This document shows positions 18,062-27,367 of a DNA stretch of 64,000 nucleotides, piece by piece. A program made the translations under genes and the position numbers. The DNA is taken from contig NZ_JAHYBZ010000004.1 of the NCBI RefSeq assembly GCF_019430885.1, forward strand, positions 1-64,000. Direction: 5' to 3'. The notes beneath the pieces were generated by a model. The model was not told the DNA's origin, made no database searches, and worked only from the letters and a program-made list of their open reading frames with translations. The stretch is from Roseomonas alba (lineage in GTDB: Bacteria; Pseudomonadota; Alphaproteobacteria; Acetobacterales; Acetobacteraceae). Position 1 is the stretch's first letter, and each line of letters starts with the position of its first letter.

Positions 18062-19060
18062 ATGACGACATCGCTGTCCGGCGCGCAGAAGGCCGCGACC
18101 TTCATGCTCGCGATCGGGGAGGACCATGCGGCGCGCCTGTTCTCCAAGATGCATGAGGATGAGATCCGCGACATCTCCCAGGCCATGGCGGGGCTGGGCA
18201 TGGTGCCGGCTTCCGCGGTCGAGGATCTGTGCCGGGAATTCGCCGACAACCTCGGCCAGACCGGCGCGCTGGTCGGGTCGTGGGAAACCACGGAACGCAT
18301 GCTGCTCAAGACGCTGCCGCGCGAGCGCGTCGCCCAGATCATGGAGGAGATCCGCGGCCCCGCCGGCCGCACCATGTGGGACAAGCTGGGCAATGTGAAC
18401 GAGGCGGTGCTCGCCAACTACCTCAAGAACGAATACCCGCAGACCGTCGCGGTGGTGCTGACCAAGGTGAAGGCCGATCACGCCGCGCGCGTGCTCTCCC
18501 TGCTGCCCGAGGGATTCTCGATGGAGGTCATCATGCGCATGCTGCGCATGGAGACCGTGCAGAAGGAGGCACTGGACGGCGTCGAGAAAACGCTGAAGGC
18601 CGAGTTCATGTCGAACCTCGCCCGCGCGCAGCGGCGCGATGCGCATGAGATGATGGCCGAGATCTTCAACAACCTCGACCGCCAGTCCGAAACGCGCATC
18701 CTCGCCGCGCTGGAGGAACGCAACCGCGACGCGGCCGAGCGCATCCGTGGGCTGATGTTCACCTTCGACGACCTCGCGCGGCTGGACAGTGCGGGGGTAC
18801 AGGTGCTGATGCGCGCCGTGCCGCGGGAGCAGTTGACGCTGGCGCTGAAGGGTGCGTCGGAGACGCTGCGCGACCTGTTCCTCAAGAACATGAGCGAGCG
18901 CGCGTCGAAGATGCTGAAGGATGACCTCGCCAATCTCGGCCCGGTCAAGCTGCGCGACGTGGACGACGCGCAGGGCGCGATCGTGCTGCAGGCCAAGGAC
19001 CTCGCCGCCCAGGGGCAGATCCAGCTCCAGGACGGGCGCGAGGACGAGATGGTGTACTGA
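18062..19060 (+). CDS. fliG: Flagellar motor switch protein FliG
   Basis: The 332-residue product is standard FliG length. The N-terminal domain ([20 protein letters not shown]) binds FliF, and the middle part has the conserved [16 protein letters not shown]. The C-terminal torque domain carries the charged helix ([17 protein letters not shown]) that faces the stator. It couples stator force to rotation and sets direction with FliM and FliN. FliM is not in this window. Confidence 0.96.
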   Translation: MTTSLSGAQKAATFMLAIGEDHAARLFSKMHEDEIRDISQAMAGLGMVPASAVEDLCREFADNLGQTGALVGSWETTERMLLKTLPRERVAQIMEEIRGPAGRTMWDKLGNVNEAVLANYLKNEYPQTVAVVLTKVKADHAARVLSLLPEGFSMEVIMRMLRMETVQKEALDGVEKTLKAEFMSNLARAQRRDAHEMMAEIFNNLDRQSETRILAALEERNRDAAERIRGLMFTFDDLARLDSAGVQVLMRAVPREQLTLALKGASETLRDLFLKNMSERASKMLKDDLANLGPVKLRDVDDAQGAIVLQAKDLAAQGQIQLQDGREDEMVY

Positions 19061-19061
19061 C

Positions 19062-19709
19062 ATGCCCGACAGCTTCATCCCCCAGCGCAGCGAGGCTGTG
19101 CCGCGGCAGTTCATGCCGACGGTGCTCATCGCCGCGCTGGATGCCGCGCGGCGGCAGGCAGCGGCCCCGCCGCCACCCGCGCCGCCGGAGGCCGAACCGA
19201 TCGAGCCTCTGCTCGAGGAAGCGCGGCGCGGCGGGTGGGAGGATGGTCTCGCCGAAGGGCTGCGGCGCGCGGCCGCGACGCAGGAAGCCGAGGCGACACG
19301 CGCCGCCGCCATCGCGGTCGAGGCGCTGCGCATGGGCGAGGCCGCGGCGCGGGAAGCGGCGACTACGGTGGCGCAGGATGTCGCGCGGCTGGTGCTGTCG
19401 GTGCTGGATGCCGCCCTGCCGGGGCTGGCGGCGGAGCATGCGGCACCGCTCGCCGCCGCCTTCGCGCGGCGCGTTGCACCCGTGCTGGAGGTCGCGCCGG
19501 AGGCCTGCCTGCGGGTGCCGGCGGGGCTCGCCGAACCGGTGCGGGCGCTGCTCGGCGCGATGGCCATCACGGTGGAGGAGGATGCCGCGCTGTCCCCGGG
19601 CGATGCCCGCGCGATCTGGCGCAGCGGCGGGGCGGCGTTCGACCTCGGCGAGCGGCGGCAGGCGATCCGCCATGTCCTCGAAGCAGCCGGCCTCGGGCCG
19701 AAGGAGTAG
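19062..19709 (+). CDS. fliH: Flagellar assembly protein FliH (export ATPase regulator)
   Basis: This 215-residue protein has a Pro/Ala-rich N terminus, a Glu/Ala-rich helical middle (GWEDGLAEGLRRAAATQEAE) and a C-terminal globular part with VAQDVARLVLSVLDAALPGL. This is the general plan of FliH, which binds the FliI ATPase. Sequence conservation is weak, as is usual for FliH, so position between fliG and fliN carries much of the assignment. It starts 1 bp after fliG ends. No FliI gene is in the window. Confidence 0.8.
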   Translation: MPDSFIPQRSEAVPRQFMPTVLIAALDAARRQAAAPPPPAPPEAEPIEPLLEEARRGGWEDGLAEGLRRAAATQEAEATRAAAIAVEALRMGEAAAREAATTVAQDVARLVLSVLDAALPGLAAEHAAPLAAAFARRVAPVLEVAPEACLRVPAGLAEPVRALLGAMAITVEEDAALSPGDARAIWRSGGAAFDLGERRQAIRHVLEAAGLGPKE

Positions 19710-19712
19710 CGC

Positions 19713-20036
19713 ATGTCCGGAACCCAGGGCTTCGAACCGGTCTCCGCCGCATCGGAGGAGGCGCGGCAGGCGGCCTCCGCCCCGGCGCGGGAGCTGGAGG
19801 CGGTCTATGACATCCCCGTGCAGATCAGCGCCGTGCTGGGGCGCGCGACGATGCAGGTGTCCCAACTGCTGAAGCTCGGACGCGGCGCGGTGGTGGAACT
19901 CGACCGCAAGCTCGGCGAGGCAGTCGACATCTACGTCAACAACCGGCTCGTCGCGCGCGGGGAGGTGGTGATGGTGGACGACAACCGGCTCGGCGTGACG
20001 ATGACCGAGATCGTGAAGTCGGACCGGGGCGTCTGA
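19713..20036 (+). CDS. fliN: Flagellar motor switch protein FliN
   Basis: This 107-residue protein has the FliN/SpoA domain: YDIPVQISAVLGRATMQVSQ, LLKLGRGAVVELDRKLGEAV, then IYVNNRLVARGEVVMVDDN. Part of the C-ring, it binds CheY-P signals and the FliH-FliI export complex. It starts 3 bp after fliH and 2 bp separate it from flbD, so it is translationally coupled to both. Confidence 0.95.
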   Translation: MSGTQGFEPVSAASEEARQAASAPARELEAVYDIPVQISAVLGRATMQVSQLLKLGRGAVVELDRKLGEAVDIYVNNRLVARGEVVMVDDNRLGVTMTEIVKSDRGV

Positions 20037-20038
20037 CC

Positions 20039-21418
20039 ATGGCGCGCATCTTGATCATCGGGTCGCTGGAGGCGGAACTCGGCACGGCGGCGCGGATCGC
20101 AGCGGCGCGCGGGGCGCGGCTCGCGGTCGCGGAGGGCGCGGCGGCGGGTCTCGAACGGCTGCGCGGCGAAGGGGCGGACCTGGTCCTGTGCGACGTGATG
20201 CATGACGTCGCCTGGTTGATCGACCAGATGGCGGCGGAACGCATGGCGTGCCCGGTGGTCGCCTGCGGCCGGCCGGACGATGCCGATGGCGCGGTGCGGG
20301 CGATCCGTGCCGGGGCGAAGGATTTCCTGCCGCTGCCGCCTGATCCGGACCTGATCGCGGCCATGTTGCAGGCCGTAGCGGGCGATCCCGAACGGCCGGT
20401 GGTGCGCGACCAGGCCATGGCATCCCTGCTGGCGCGTGCCGAGCAGGTGGCGCGCGCGGAGGCCTCCGTGCTGATCATGGGGGAGAGCGGCACGGGCAAG
20501 GAGGTGCTGGCGCGGCACATCCATGCCGCGTCGCGCCGCGCGCGGGGGCCCTTCGTCGCGCTGAACTGCGCGGCGCTGCCGGAAGCCCTGCTGGAATCCG
20601 AGCTGTTCGGACATGAAAAGGGTGCCTTCTCCGGCGCCGTCGCGTCGCGGCGCGGCAAGTTCGAACAGGCCGAGGGCGGCACGCTGCTGCTCGACGAAAT
20701 CGGCGAAATGGACCCGCGCTTGCAGGCGAAGATCCTGCGCGCCATCCAGGAACGGGAGATCGACCGGCTCGGCGGATCGGCCCCGGTGAAGGTCGATGTG
20801 CGCATCCTGGCGGCGACGCATCGCGACCTGGCGAGCGAGGTCGCGCGTGGCCGGTTCCGCGAGGATCTGTATTTCCGCCTGGCCGTGGTGCGGCTGCGCA
20901 TCCCGGCGCTGCGGGAACGGCCGGGGGACATCCTGCCGCTCGCGCGGCATTTCGCGAAGCGCTATGCGCGCGCCAACGGGCTGCCGCAGCGCGGGCTGGC
21001 CCCGGCGGCGGAAGCCGTGCTGATGGCCCATCCCTGGCCGGGCAATGTGCGCGAGCTGGAGAACACGCTGCACCGCGCCGTGCTGCTCGCCGAAGGCAGC
21101 AGCATCGGGCCCGAGGCCATCGACATGCTGGAGCATTTGCCCGCCATCGCTCCCGATGCTGTGCCGCTGCCGGTCGCCCTGCCCGTCGCCCCGCCGGCGA
21201 AGCCGGTCTCGGCCCTGGTCGGGCGGCGGATGGAGGAGGTCGAGCGCGACCTGATCCTCGAAACCTTGTCGCATTGCCTCGGCAACCGCACGCGGGCGGC
21301 GGAGATGCTGGGGATTTCCATCCGCACGCTGCGCAACAAGCTGCATGAATACCGCGCGGCCGGCGTGACCGTGCCGCCCATTCCCGGCCAGCCGCCCTTC
21401 GCCCTGCCGGTGGGATAA
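20039..21418 (+). CDS. flbD: Sigma-54-dependent flagellar transcriptional activator FlbD
   Basis: The 459-residue protein has a degenerate receiver-like N-terminal domain (1-115; an Asp in LVLCDVMHD at about 52, but few of the other acidic-pocket residues). An AAA+ domain follows, with Walker A GESGTGKEV (148), Walker B GGTLLLDEIGEM and an arginine-finger region. The C-terminal Fis-type helix-turn-helix (about 410-440) contains NRTRAAEMLGISIRTLRNKL. The sigma-54 contact loop reads GAFSGA instead of GAFTGA. It should activate the two RpoN promoters near 14 kb, one of which drives its own operon, giving positive feedback. No histidine kinase is linked, consistent with FlbD being controlled by FliX-type proteins. 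Confidence 0.9.
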   Translation: MARILIIGSLEAELGTAARIAAARGARLAVAEGAAAGLERLRGEGADLVLCDVMHDVAWLIDQMAAERMACPVVACGRPDDADGAVRAIRAGAKDFLPLPPDPDLIAAMLQAVAGDPERPVVRDQAMASLLARAEQVARAEASVLIMGESGTGKEVLARHIHAASRRARGPFVALNCAALPEALLESELFGHEKGAFSGAVASRRGKFEQAEGGTLLLDEIGEMDPRLQAKILRAIQEREIDRLGGSAPVKVDVRILAATHRDLASEVARGRFREDLYFRLAVVRLRIPALRERPGDILPLARHFAKRYARANGLPQRGLAPAAEAVLMAHPWPGNVRELENTLHRAVLLAEGSSIGPEAIDMLEHLPAIAPDAVPLPVALPVAPPAKPVSALVGRRMEEVERDLILETLSHCLGNRTRAAEMLGISIRTLRNKLHEYRAAGVTVPPIPGQPPFALPVG

Positions 21419-21421
21419 CGG

Positions 21422-23485
21422 ATGGCGGCGATCGCCCTTCCAGGCTGGCTGCGCAAGGCGCAGCCGGGCAACGACATGGCGCTCGCGCTCGGCGTCGCGG
21501 CGCTGCTGGTCGTGCTGGTGGTGCCGCTGCCCACCGTGCTGCTGGATGCGTCGCTGGCGATTTCCATCACCGTCTCGGTGCTGGTGCTGATGGTGGCGCT
21601 GTTCCTGCGGCGGCCGCTCGACTTCACCTCCTTCCCCACCCTGCTGCTGCTGACGACGCTGCTGCGCCTGTCGCTGAACGTCGCGACCACGCGCACCATC
21701 CTGACCCATGGGCATGAGGGCGAAGGCGCGGCGGGGCATGTCGTCTCGGCCTTTGGTGGGTTCCTCATGGGCGGCGATGTCGTCGTCGGGCTGATCGTCT
21801 TCGCGATCCTGCTGGTGGTGAACTTCATGGTCATCACCAAGGGGTCGGGGCGCATCGCGGAAGTCGCCGCGCGCTTCAGCCTCGATGCGCTGCCGGGCAA
21901 GCAGATGGCGATCGACGCCGACCTGTCCGCCGGCCTGATCAACGAGACCGAGGCGCGCAAGCGGCGGCGCGAGCTGGAGGAGGAGACCGGCTTCTACGGC
22001 GCGATGGATGGCGCGGCGAAATTCGTCCGCGGGGACGCCATCGCGGGGCTGATCATCACCTTCATCAACCTGCTCGGCGGCATGGCGATCGGCATCGCGC
22101 GCTATGGGCTGTCGGCGTCCGAGGCCGCGCAGACCTTCTCCGTGCTCACGGTCGGCGACGGGCTGGTCAGCCAGATCCCGGCGCTGCTGGTCTCGGTCGC
22201 CGCCGGCATCGTGGTGACCAAGGGCAGCACGGAAGGCACGGCGGATGAGGTGATGCTGGGGCAGCTCGGCGCCGGGCCGAAGCCGCTCGCCATCGCGGCG
22301 GGGGCCGCGGCGGTGATGGCGCTGCTGCCGGGCATGCCGATGCTGCCCTTCTTCGCGCTGGCGGGCGCGGCGGGGGCCAGGGCCTGGGCGGCCCATCGCC
22401 GCGCCTTGGTGCCCGAGGAGGATATCGTCGGCCCGGCCGCCAGCGCCGCCGAGGTGCCGATTGCCGAGACGCTGCGCATCGACATGCTGCGGTTGGAACT
22501 CGGTTATGGGCTGCTGTCGCTCGCCGCCGGCGAGGCGCCGCGCCTGACCGAGCAGATCAAGGGCCTGCGCCGGACCATCGCGCAGGAGATGGGCTTCGTG
22601 CTGCCTTCTGTGCGCATCCAGGACAACCTCGCTTTGCCGCCCGACACCTATGCCATCCGGGTGAAGGAGATCGAGGCGGGGCGCGGACGGCTGCGCCCGC
22701 CGCTGCTGCTCGCCATCGACCCCACCGGCAATGTCCCGAACCTGCCGGGCGAGCGCTGCCAGGAACCGACCTTCGGCCTGCCCGCCATCTGGATCGAGGA
22801 AGCCCAGCGGGAGGAGGCGCTCGCGCGCAACTGCACCGTGGTCGATGCCGCCGGCGTGGTGGCGACGCATCTGACCGAGCTCGTGCGGGAGAACATGGCC
22901 GAGCTGCTCTCCTTCGCCGAGACGCAGAAGCTGGTGGACGAATTGCCGTCCGAGCATCGCAAGCTGGTGTCGGACCTGGTGCCCGCGCAGATCGGCATGG
23001 GCGGCATCCAGCGTGTGCTGCAGGCGCTGCTCGCCGAGCGCGTGTCGATCCGCGACCTGCCGACGATCCTGGAAGGCATCCAGGAGGCCTGCGCGGCGGG
23101 CGCGCGGTCAGTGCCGGGCATCCTCGCCATCGTGCGGGCACGGCTCGCGCGGCAGCTTTCGGATTCGGCGCGCGGGCCACAGGGCTATGTGCCGATGATC
23201 ACGCTCTCCGCCGACTGGGAAGTCGCCTTCACCGAGGCGCTGGTCGGCCCGCCTGAGGAACGCCAACTCGCCATGGCGCCGTCCCGCCTGTCGGAATTCA
23301 TGGAGCGGCTGCGCGCGGCCTTCGATGCCGCGACGGCGGCGGGGGAACATGCGGCGCTGGTGTGCTCGGCGCCGATCCGGCCGCATGTGCGGGCGATCGT
23401 GGAACGCTTCAGGCCGGCGACGATGGTGCTGGCGCATACCGAAATCCATCCGCGGGCGCGGATCCGTACGGTGGGGTCGCTGTGA
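21422..23485 (+). CDS. flhA: Flagellar export gate protein FlhA
   Basis: The 687-residue product has eight membrane helices in the first 330 residues, with the conserved cytoplasmic loop motifs RPLDFTSFPTLLLLTTLLRL, SLNVATTRTIL and VVNFMVITKGSGRIAEVAAR. The second loop has DALPGKQMAIDADLSAGLI. A large C-terminal cytoplasmic domain binds chaperone-substrate complexes. FlhA is the nonameric ring of the flagellar type III export gate and uses proton motive force. It starts 3 bp after flbD. Confidence 0.97.
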   Translation: MAAIALPGWLRKAQPGNDMALALGVAALLVVLVVPLPTVLLDASLAISITVSVLVLMVALFLRRPLDFTSFPTLLLLTTLLRLSLNVATTRTILTHGHEGEGAAGHVVSAFGGFLMGGDVVVGLIVFAILLVVNFMVITKGSGRIAEVAARFSLDALPGKQMAIDADLSAGLINETEARKRRRELEEETGFYGAMDGAAKFVRGDAIAGLIITFINLLGGMAIGIARYGLSASEAAQTFSVLTVGDGLVSQIPALLVSVAAGIVVTKGSTEGTADEVMLGQLGAGPKPLAIAAGAAAVMALLPGMPMLPFFALAGAAGARAWAAHRRALVPEEDIVGPAASAAEVPIAETLRIDMLRLELGYGLLSLAAGEAPRLTEQIKGLRRTIAQEMGFVLPSVRIQDNLALPPDTYAIRVKEIEAGRGRLRPPLLLAIDPTGNVPNLPGERCQEPTFGLPAIWIEEAQREEALARNCTVVDAAGVVATHLTELVRENMAELLSFAETQKLVDELPSEHRKLVSDLVPAQIGMGGIQRVLQALLAERVSIRDLPTILEGIQEACAAGARSVPGILAIVRARLARQLSDSARGPQGYVPMITLSADWEVAFTEALVGPPEERQLAMAPSRLSEFMERLRAAFDAATAAGEHAALVCSAPIRPHVRAIVERFRPATMVLAHTEIHPRARIRTVGSL

Positions 23486-23607
23486 TGGCGGGATGCGGGC
23501 AGGTCGGGGCGTACAGCGCGGGGCGACGCCGTGGCCTAAGTGATTCCGTCAGGAAGGACGCGGACAGGCGCCGCGCCGTGGACGCGAGGATAAAGGGACG
23601 GCTGGCC

Positions 23608-23630
23608 GGGGAAGGGCTTTGCCCCTCTCC
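23608..23630. repeat. Solo A-type hairpin of the dispersed element
   Basis: GGGGAAGGGC and GCCCCTCTCC face each other around TTT, one mismatch in ten pairs. Only the A hairpin is present, with no adjoining B hairpin. It sits in the 205-bp gap between flhA and flhF, 60 nt before the flhF start. It could separate or attenuate expression of flhF-flhG within the operon. Confidence 0.55.
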
Positions 23631-23690
23631 ATGTCCCTCGGCCTCGAGGCTTCCGTTGCCCCTGGAGCATCCCCCCTCCGAGCCGCCCGC

Positions 23691-24617
23691 ATGCGCCTGA
23701 AGACCTTCCGCGCCACCCGCATGGCCGAGGCGATGGCGCTGCTGCGCGAGGAGCTCGGCGCCGAGGCGGTGATCCTCAGCACGCGGCGCACCGCGCAGGG
23801 CGTCGAGATCACCGCCGCGCTGGAACCCGAGGAACCGGTGCTGATCCCGCCGGCGGGCAGCGTCGCGCCCGCCATGCCGGTGCAGGGGCCGCTCGCCTTC
23901 CATAATCCGCCGGCCGCGCTGGCCGCGGCGCTGGGGCAGGCGCCGCTCGACCAGGCGCTTGGCCGCGCGCTGGGTTTCGGGCCGCTGCCGGATGCGCGCG
24001 ACCGGCCGCTGATGCTGGTCGGGCCGCCCGGGGCGGGAAAGACGCTGACCTGTGCGAAGCTCGCGGCGCGACTGGTGCTGGCGGGCTCGCCGCCGGTCGT
24101 CGCGACGACGGATGGGCAGCGCGCGGGGGCGACGGCGCAGCTTGCCGCCTTCACGGGCGTGCTGGGACTGACGCTGGCGGTCGCGCAATCCGCGGCGGCG
24201 CTGTCCAAGGCGCTGGCCCGCCGCGCGCCGGGGCAGCAGGCGCTGATCGACACCGCCGGCTGCGATCCCTTCGACCCCAACCAGGCCGTCCTGCTGCACG
24301 CGCTGGCCTCTGCCGTGCAGGCGGAACTCGTGCTGGTGCTGCCAGCCGGCCTGGATACCGCGGAGGCCGCGGACCTGGCGCGGGCCTTCGCGGCCCTCGG
24401 CGCGCGGCACCTCGTGCCGACGCGGCTCGATGCGGCGCGGCGGCTAGGCGCCGTGCTCGCGGCGGCCGAGGCCGGGCCGCTGCTGCTCACCGAAGGCGGC
24501 ACCAGCCCCGAGGTGGTGGACGGCCTCGAACCCCTCTCGCCCGCGCGGTTGGCCGCGCGGCTTGTCGCCGCCCCCCGCCGCGGCATCCCGATCGAGGCCG
24601 AGGAGGCCCTGCGATGA
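23691..24617 (+). CDS. flhF: Flagellar biosynthesis GTPase FlhF
   Basis: This 308-residue protein starts MRLKTFRATRMAEAMALLRE and continues ELGAEAVILSTRR, the FlhF signature. The SRP-type G domain has Walker A GPPGAGKT (about 111-118), TTDGQRAGATAQL and LIDTAGCDPFD. It is shorter than many FlhF proteins because the N-terminal B domain is only about 70 residues. FlhF directs polar placement of flagella with FlhG. ATG 23691 removes a leader that reads through the repeat hairpin. It overlaps flhG by 4 nt (ATGA). Confidence 0.9.
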   Translation: MRLKTFRATRMAEAMALLREELGAEAVILSTRRTAQGVEITAALEPEEPVLIPPAGSVAPAMPVQGPLAFHNPPAALAAALGQAPLDQALGRALGFGPLPDARDRPLMLVGPPGAGKTLTCAKLAARLVLAGSPPVVATTDGQRAGATAQLAAFTGVLGLTLAVAQSAAALSKALARRAPGQQALIDTAGCDPFDPNQAVLLHALASAVQAELVLVLPAGLDTAEAADLARAFAALGARHLVPTRLDAARRLGAVLAAAEAGPLLLTEGGTSPEVVDGLEPLSPARLAARLVAAPRRGIPIEAEEALR

Positions 24618-25387
24618 ACCATGCTGCCACGAGGCCCGTGCCCGCCCAGGGGCGCATCCTCGCCATCGCCTCGGGCAAGGGGGGCGTGGGGAAGACCTGG
24701 TTCGCCATTACCCTGTCCCAGGCGCTGGCGCGGCTGGGGCGACGCGTGCTGCTGGTCGATGCCGATCTCGGCCTCGCCAATATCGACGTGCAGCTCGGCT
24801 TCCAGCCGGCGCGCGACATCTCCGCCGTCATCGCGGGACAGGTGGGGGTGGAGGAGGCGGCGATCTCCCATCCTGCGGGCTTCGACATCATCGCCGGACG
24901 GTCCGGGTCGGGGACGCTCGCCATGCTGGACGGGGCGGCGTTGGCCTCGGTGATCGCGCTGCTGCCGCGGGCGGCGTCGCGCTGGGATGTGGTGGTGGTG
25001 GATCTCGGCGCCGGGCTGGAAGCACCGCAGCGCCGGATCGCGGCGGCGGCGGATACGCTGCTGGTGCTGGCCACTGAGGAACCGACCAGCCTGACCGATG
25101 CCTATGCCGTGCTGAAGCTGCATGGGCGCGACCGGCCAGGGGGCGATGCCCGGATCGTGGTGAACCTCGCGACCGATGCCGCCGGCGGCGCACGGACCCA
25201 CGCGGCGCTGGCGCGGGCCGCGACGACATTCCTCAAACGGGAGGTGCCGCTCGCCGGCGTGGTGCGGCGCGACGCGAAGGTGCGGGACGCGATCCGCCAC
25301 CAGGCGCCGCTGCTGACCCGGCACCCGGCCAGCCCGGCCGCGACGGATGTCGAGGCCATCGCCCGGGGGCTGATGACCGTGCCGTAA
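24614..25387 (+). CDS. flhG: MinD/ParA-like flagellar number regulator FlhG
   Basis: This 257-residue ATPase has the deviant Walker A SGKGGVGKT near residue 20, LLVDADLGLANIDVQLGF and the Walker B region VVVVDLGAGLE. It lacks the C-terminal amphipathic membrane-targeting helix typical of MinD as far as I can see. FlhG limits the number of flagella by stimulating FlhF GTP hydrolysis. Translation is coupled to flhF, and it ends the rightward flagellar operon. Confidence 0.9.
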   Translation: MNHAATRPVPAQGRILAIASGKGGVGKTWFAITLSQALARLGRRVLLVDADLGLANIDVQLGFQPARDISAVIAGQVGVEEAAISHPAGFDIIAGRSGSGTLAMLDGAALASVIALLPRAASRWDVVVVDLGAGLEAPQRRIAAAADTLLVLATEEPTSLTDAYAVLKLHGRDRPGGDARIVVNLATDAAGGARTHAALARAATTFLKREVPLAGVVRRDAKVRDAIRHQAPLLTRHPASPAATDVEAIARGLMTVP

Positions 25388-25433
25388 CATCGTGTCGCTT
25401 GCGGTTCGGCGCAGTCCGGTGTTCACGGGCGCC

Positions 25434-26591
25434 ATGACTTCGCTTGTCCGCCTCGACCGGGACCTGCGCGTGGACCTCGTGCGCGGCTTCGCGCTCTGGG
25501 TGATCTTCGTGAACCACACGCCGGGGAACTGGCTCGGCTATATCACGCCGCGCAACTACACCCTCTCCGACGCAACCGAAGCCTTCGTCATGCTGGCCGG
25601 CTATGCGGCGGGCATCGCCTATGGCGCGGCGATGGACCGGCAGGGGTGGTTCTTCGCGGCGACGCGCGTCATGGGGCGGGTCTTCACGCTCTATGTCGCG
25701 CACATCTTCCTGCTGGTGGTCTTCACGGCGCAGGTGGGGCTGTCCGCCGCGCGGCTCGATTCGGCGGCCTATCTGGACGAGTTGCACCTCGATCCCTTCG
25801 CGACCGACCCCTATCGCGCGCTCCTCGAGGCGCTGCTGCTGCGCTACCAGCCGTCCTTCCTCAACATCCTGCCGCTCTACATCACCATCCTCGCCATGTT
25901 CGCGGTGGCGATGCCGCTGATGCGGTATCCACGGCTGATGCTGGCGCTGTCGGCAGGGCTGTGGGCGGCGGCGCGGGTCTTCGACATCACCCTGCCCTCC
26001 TGGCGCGGCGAGGACTGGTTCTTCAATCCGCTGGCCTGGCAGGTGCTGTTCTTCATCGGCTGCGCGCTGTCCTACCGGCCGCCGGGCGGGGCGCCGCTGT
26101 CGGTGCCCTGGCGGCGCTGGGCGGGGGTGCTGTGCGGCGCCTTCCTCGGCGCGGGGGCGGTGCTGACGGTGATGATCTGGTTCCATTGGGACTACACCGA
26201 GGCGACGCTGCCGGCCTTCGCGCCCTATCTCGCGGCGATCGACAAGGCATCGCTGCATCCGCTGCGCCTGCTGACCATGCTGGCGCTGACCTACCTCATC
26301 GCCCATCTGCTGCCGCGCGACGCGGCCTGGCTGCGCAGCCTGCCCGGCCGGGTCTTCGCGCTGATGGGGCAGCAGGCACTTCCGGTGTTCTGCGCGGGGA
26401 TCGCGCTGTCCTTCCTGGCCCGTGTGGGGCTGGAGGCGGAGGACACCTGGTGGATGCAGATCGTGGTGAACCTGGTCGGCGCGATGGCGCTGGTGGGCCT
26501 CGCAATGCTCACCGCCTGGTATGGGGCGGAAAAGCGTGGTGCCCCGCGCACGCCGCGCTTGCCCAGTCCGCCGCAGCCCGATAGGAATTAA
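25434..26591 (+). CDS. OpgC family membrane acyltransferase-like protein
   Basis: This 385-residue protein has about ten membrane segments. The N-terminal motif LRVDLVRGFALWVIFVNHTP matches OpgC, the succinyltransferase-like protein of osmoregulated periplasmic glucan modification, with the catalytic-type His in VNHTPGN. ATG 25434 is taken as start; a GTG at 25392 would add 14 residues without an obvious role. No opgG/opgH glucan genes are nearby, so the acceptor is unknown. It is followed after 5 bp by the SGNH-like protein, and such pairs suggest joint modification of an envelope glycan. Confidence 0.85.
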   Translation: MTSLVRLDRDLRVDLVRGFALWVIFVNHTPGNWLGYITPRNYTLSDATEAFVMLAGYAAGIAYGAAMDRQGWFFAATRVMGRVFTLYVAHIFLLVVFTAQVGLSAARLDSAAYLDELHLDPFATDPYRALLEALLLRYQPSFLNILPLYITILAMFAVAMPLMRYPRLMLALSAGLWAAARVFDITLPSWRGEDWFFNPLAWQVLFFIGCALSYRPPGGAPLSVPWRRWAGVLCGAFLGAGAVLTVMIWFHWDYTEATLPAFAPYLAAIDKASLHPLRLLTMLALTYLIAHLLPRDAAWLRSLPGRVFALMGQQALPVFCAGIALSFLARVGLEAEDTWWMQIVVNLVGAMALVGLAMLTAWYGAEKRGAPRTPRLPSPPQPDRN

Positions 26592-26596
26592 GGCCG

Positions 26597-27334
26597 ATGC
26601 GCCGCATCCTCGCCCTGCTGATCGGATTGGGGCTGTCGCTGCCAGCCCTGGCGGCGCAGGGGCCGGGCTGCGGGGCGCCCACGGAATGGCTGCAATCGCC
26701 GCCACTGCGCGCGGTAGCCGCCGGGCTGACGGCGGGGCACCTGTCGATCCTCGCGGTCGGCACGGCGTCCATCACCGGCGCTGGGGCATCGAGCCCCGCC
26801 GCCGCCTGGCCGGCGCGGCTGGAGGCCCTGCTGCGCGACCGCCGTCCCGACCTGCAATTGCGCGTCGAGGTGCGCGGCACCCGCGGCAGCACCGCCACCG
26901 ACCAGTGGCACGAGATCCAGGACGCCCTGCGCGGCAGCCCGCCGCCCACCCTGGTGATCTGGCAGGCCGGCACGACCGAGGCGCTGCGCAGCCTGCCCAT
27001 GGATGACATGGCGACGACGCTCGGCGAAGGCCTGGAGAGCTTGCACGCGCGCGACATCGACGCGGTCGTGATGGGCATCCAGTTCAGCCGTTTCCTGCGC
27101 GCCAACGTCGATGTCGATCCGTATCGCGACGCTCTGCGGGTGGTCGCGGCCGCGAACCATGCCGGGTTCTTCTCCCGCTACGACATCATGCGCGCCTGGG
27201 CCGAGGCCGGGACGGTGGATGTGGAACGCGCCTCGCGGGAACACCGCACGGCGGAGATCGACAAGCTGAACGACTGCCTGGCGCGGGCGCTGGCCGCCTT
27301 CATTCGGGATGGGGTGGAGGAGGCGCGGCGGTAA
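26597..27334 (+). CDS. Periplasmic SGNH/GDSL hydrolase-like protein
   Basis: This 245-residue protein has a clean signal peptide (MRRILALLIGLGLSLPALAA). The SGNH block I reads LAVGTASITGAGASS, block II includes RGTRGSTATD, and block III VIWQAGTTEALR is where Asn is usual. By-eye alignment puts Ala where the catalytic Ser of GDSL would be, with Ser one position later, so activity is uncertain. It sits 5 bp after the OpgC gene and probably acts on the same envelope glycan, as an esterase or an inactive binder. Family membership is moderately sure. Confidence 0.65.
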   Translation: MRRILALLIGLGLSLPALAAQGPGCGAPTEWLQSPPLRAVAAGLTAGHLSILAVGTASITGAGASSPAAAWPARLEALLRDRRPDLQLRVEVRGTRGSTATDQWHEIQDALRGSPPPTLVIWQAGTTEALRSLPMDDMATTLGEGLESLHARDIDAVVMGIQFSRFLRANVDVDPYRDALRVVAAANHAGFFSRYDIMRAWAEAGTVDVERASREHRTAEIDKLNDCLARALAAFIRDGVEEARR

Positions 27335-27367
27335 TCGCGTAGGCGCGAAGAAGGGGAAGGACGAACG

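Noticed and set aside
13308-18417. Two long minus-strand frames (911 and 1039 codons) opposite fliK, flgD, fliF and fliG
   Set aside because: They mirror the real genes and have no conserved motif or ribosome site. They are high-GC shadows.
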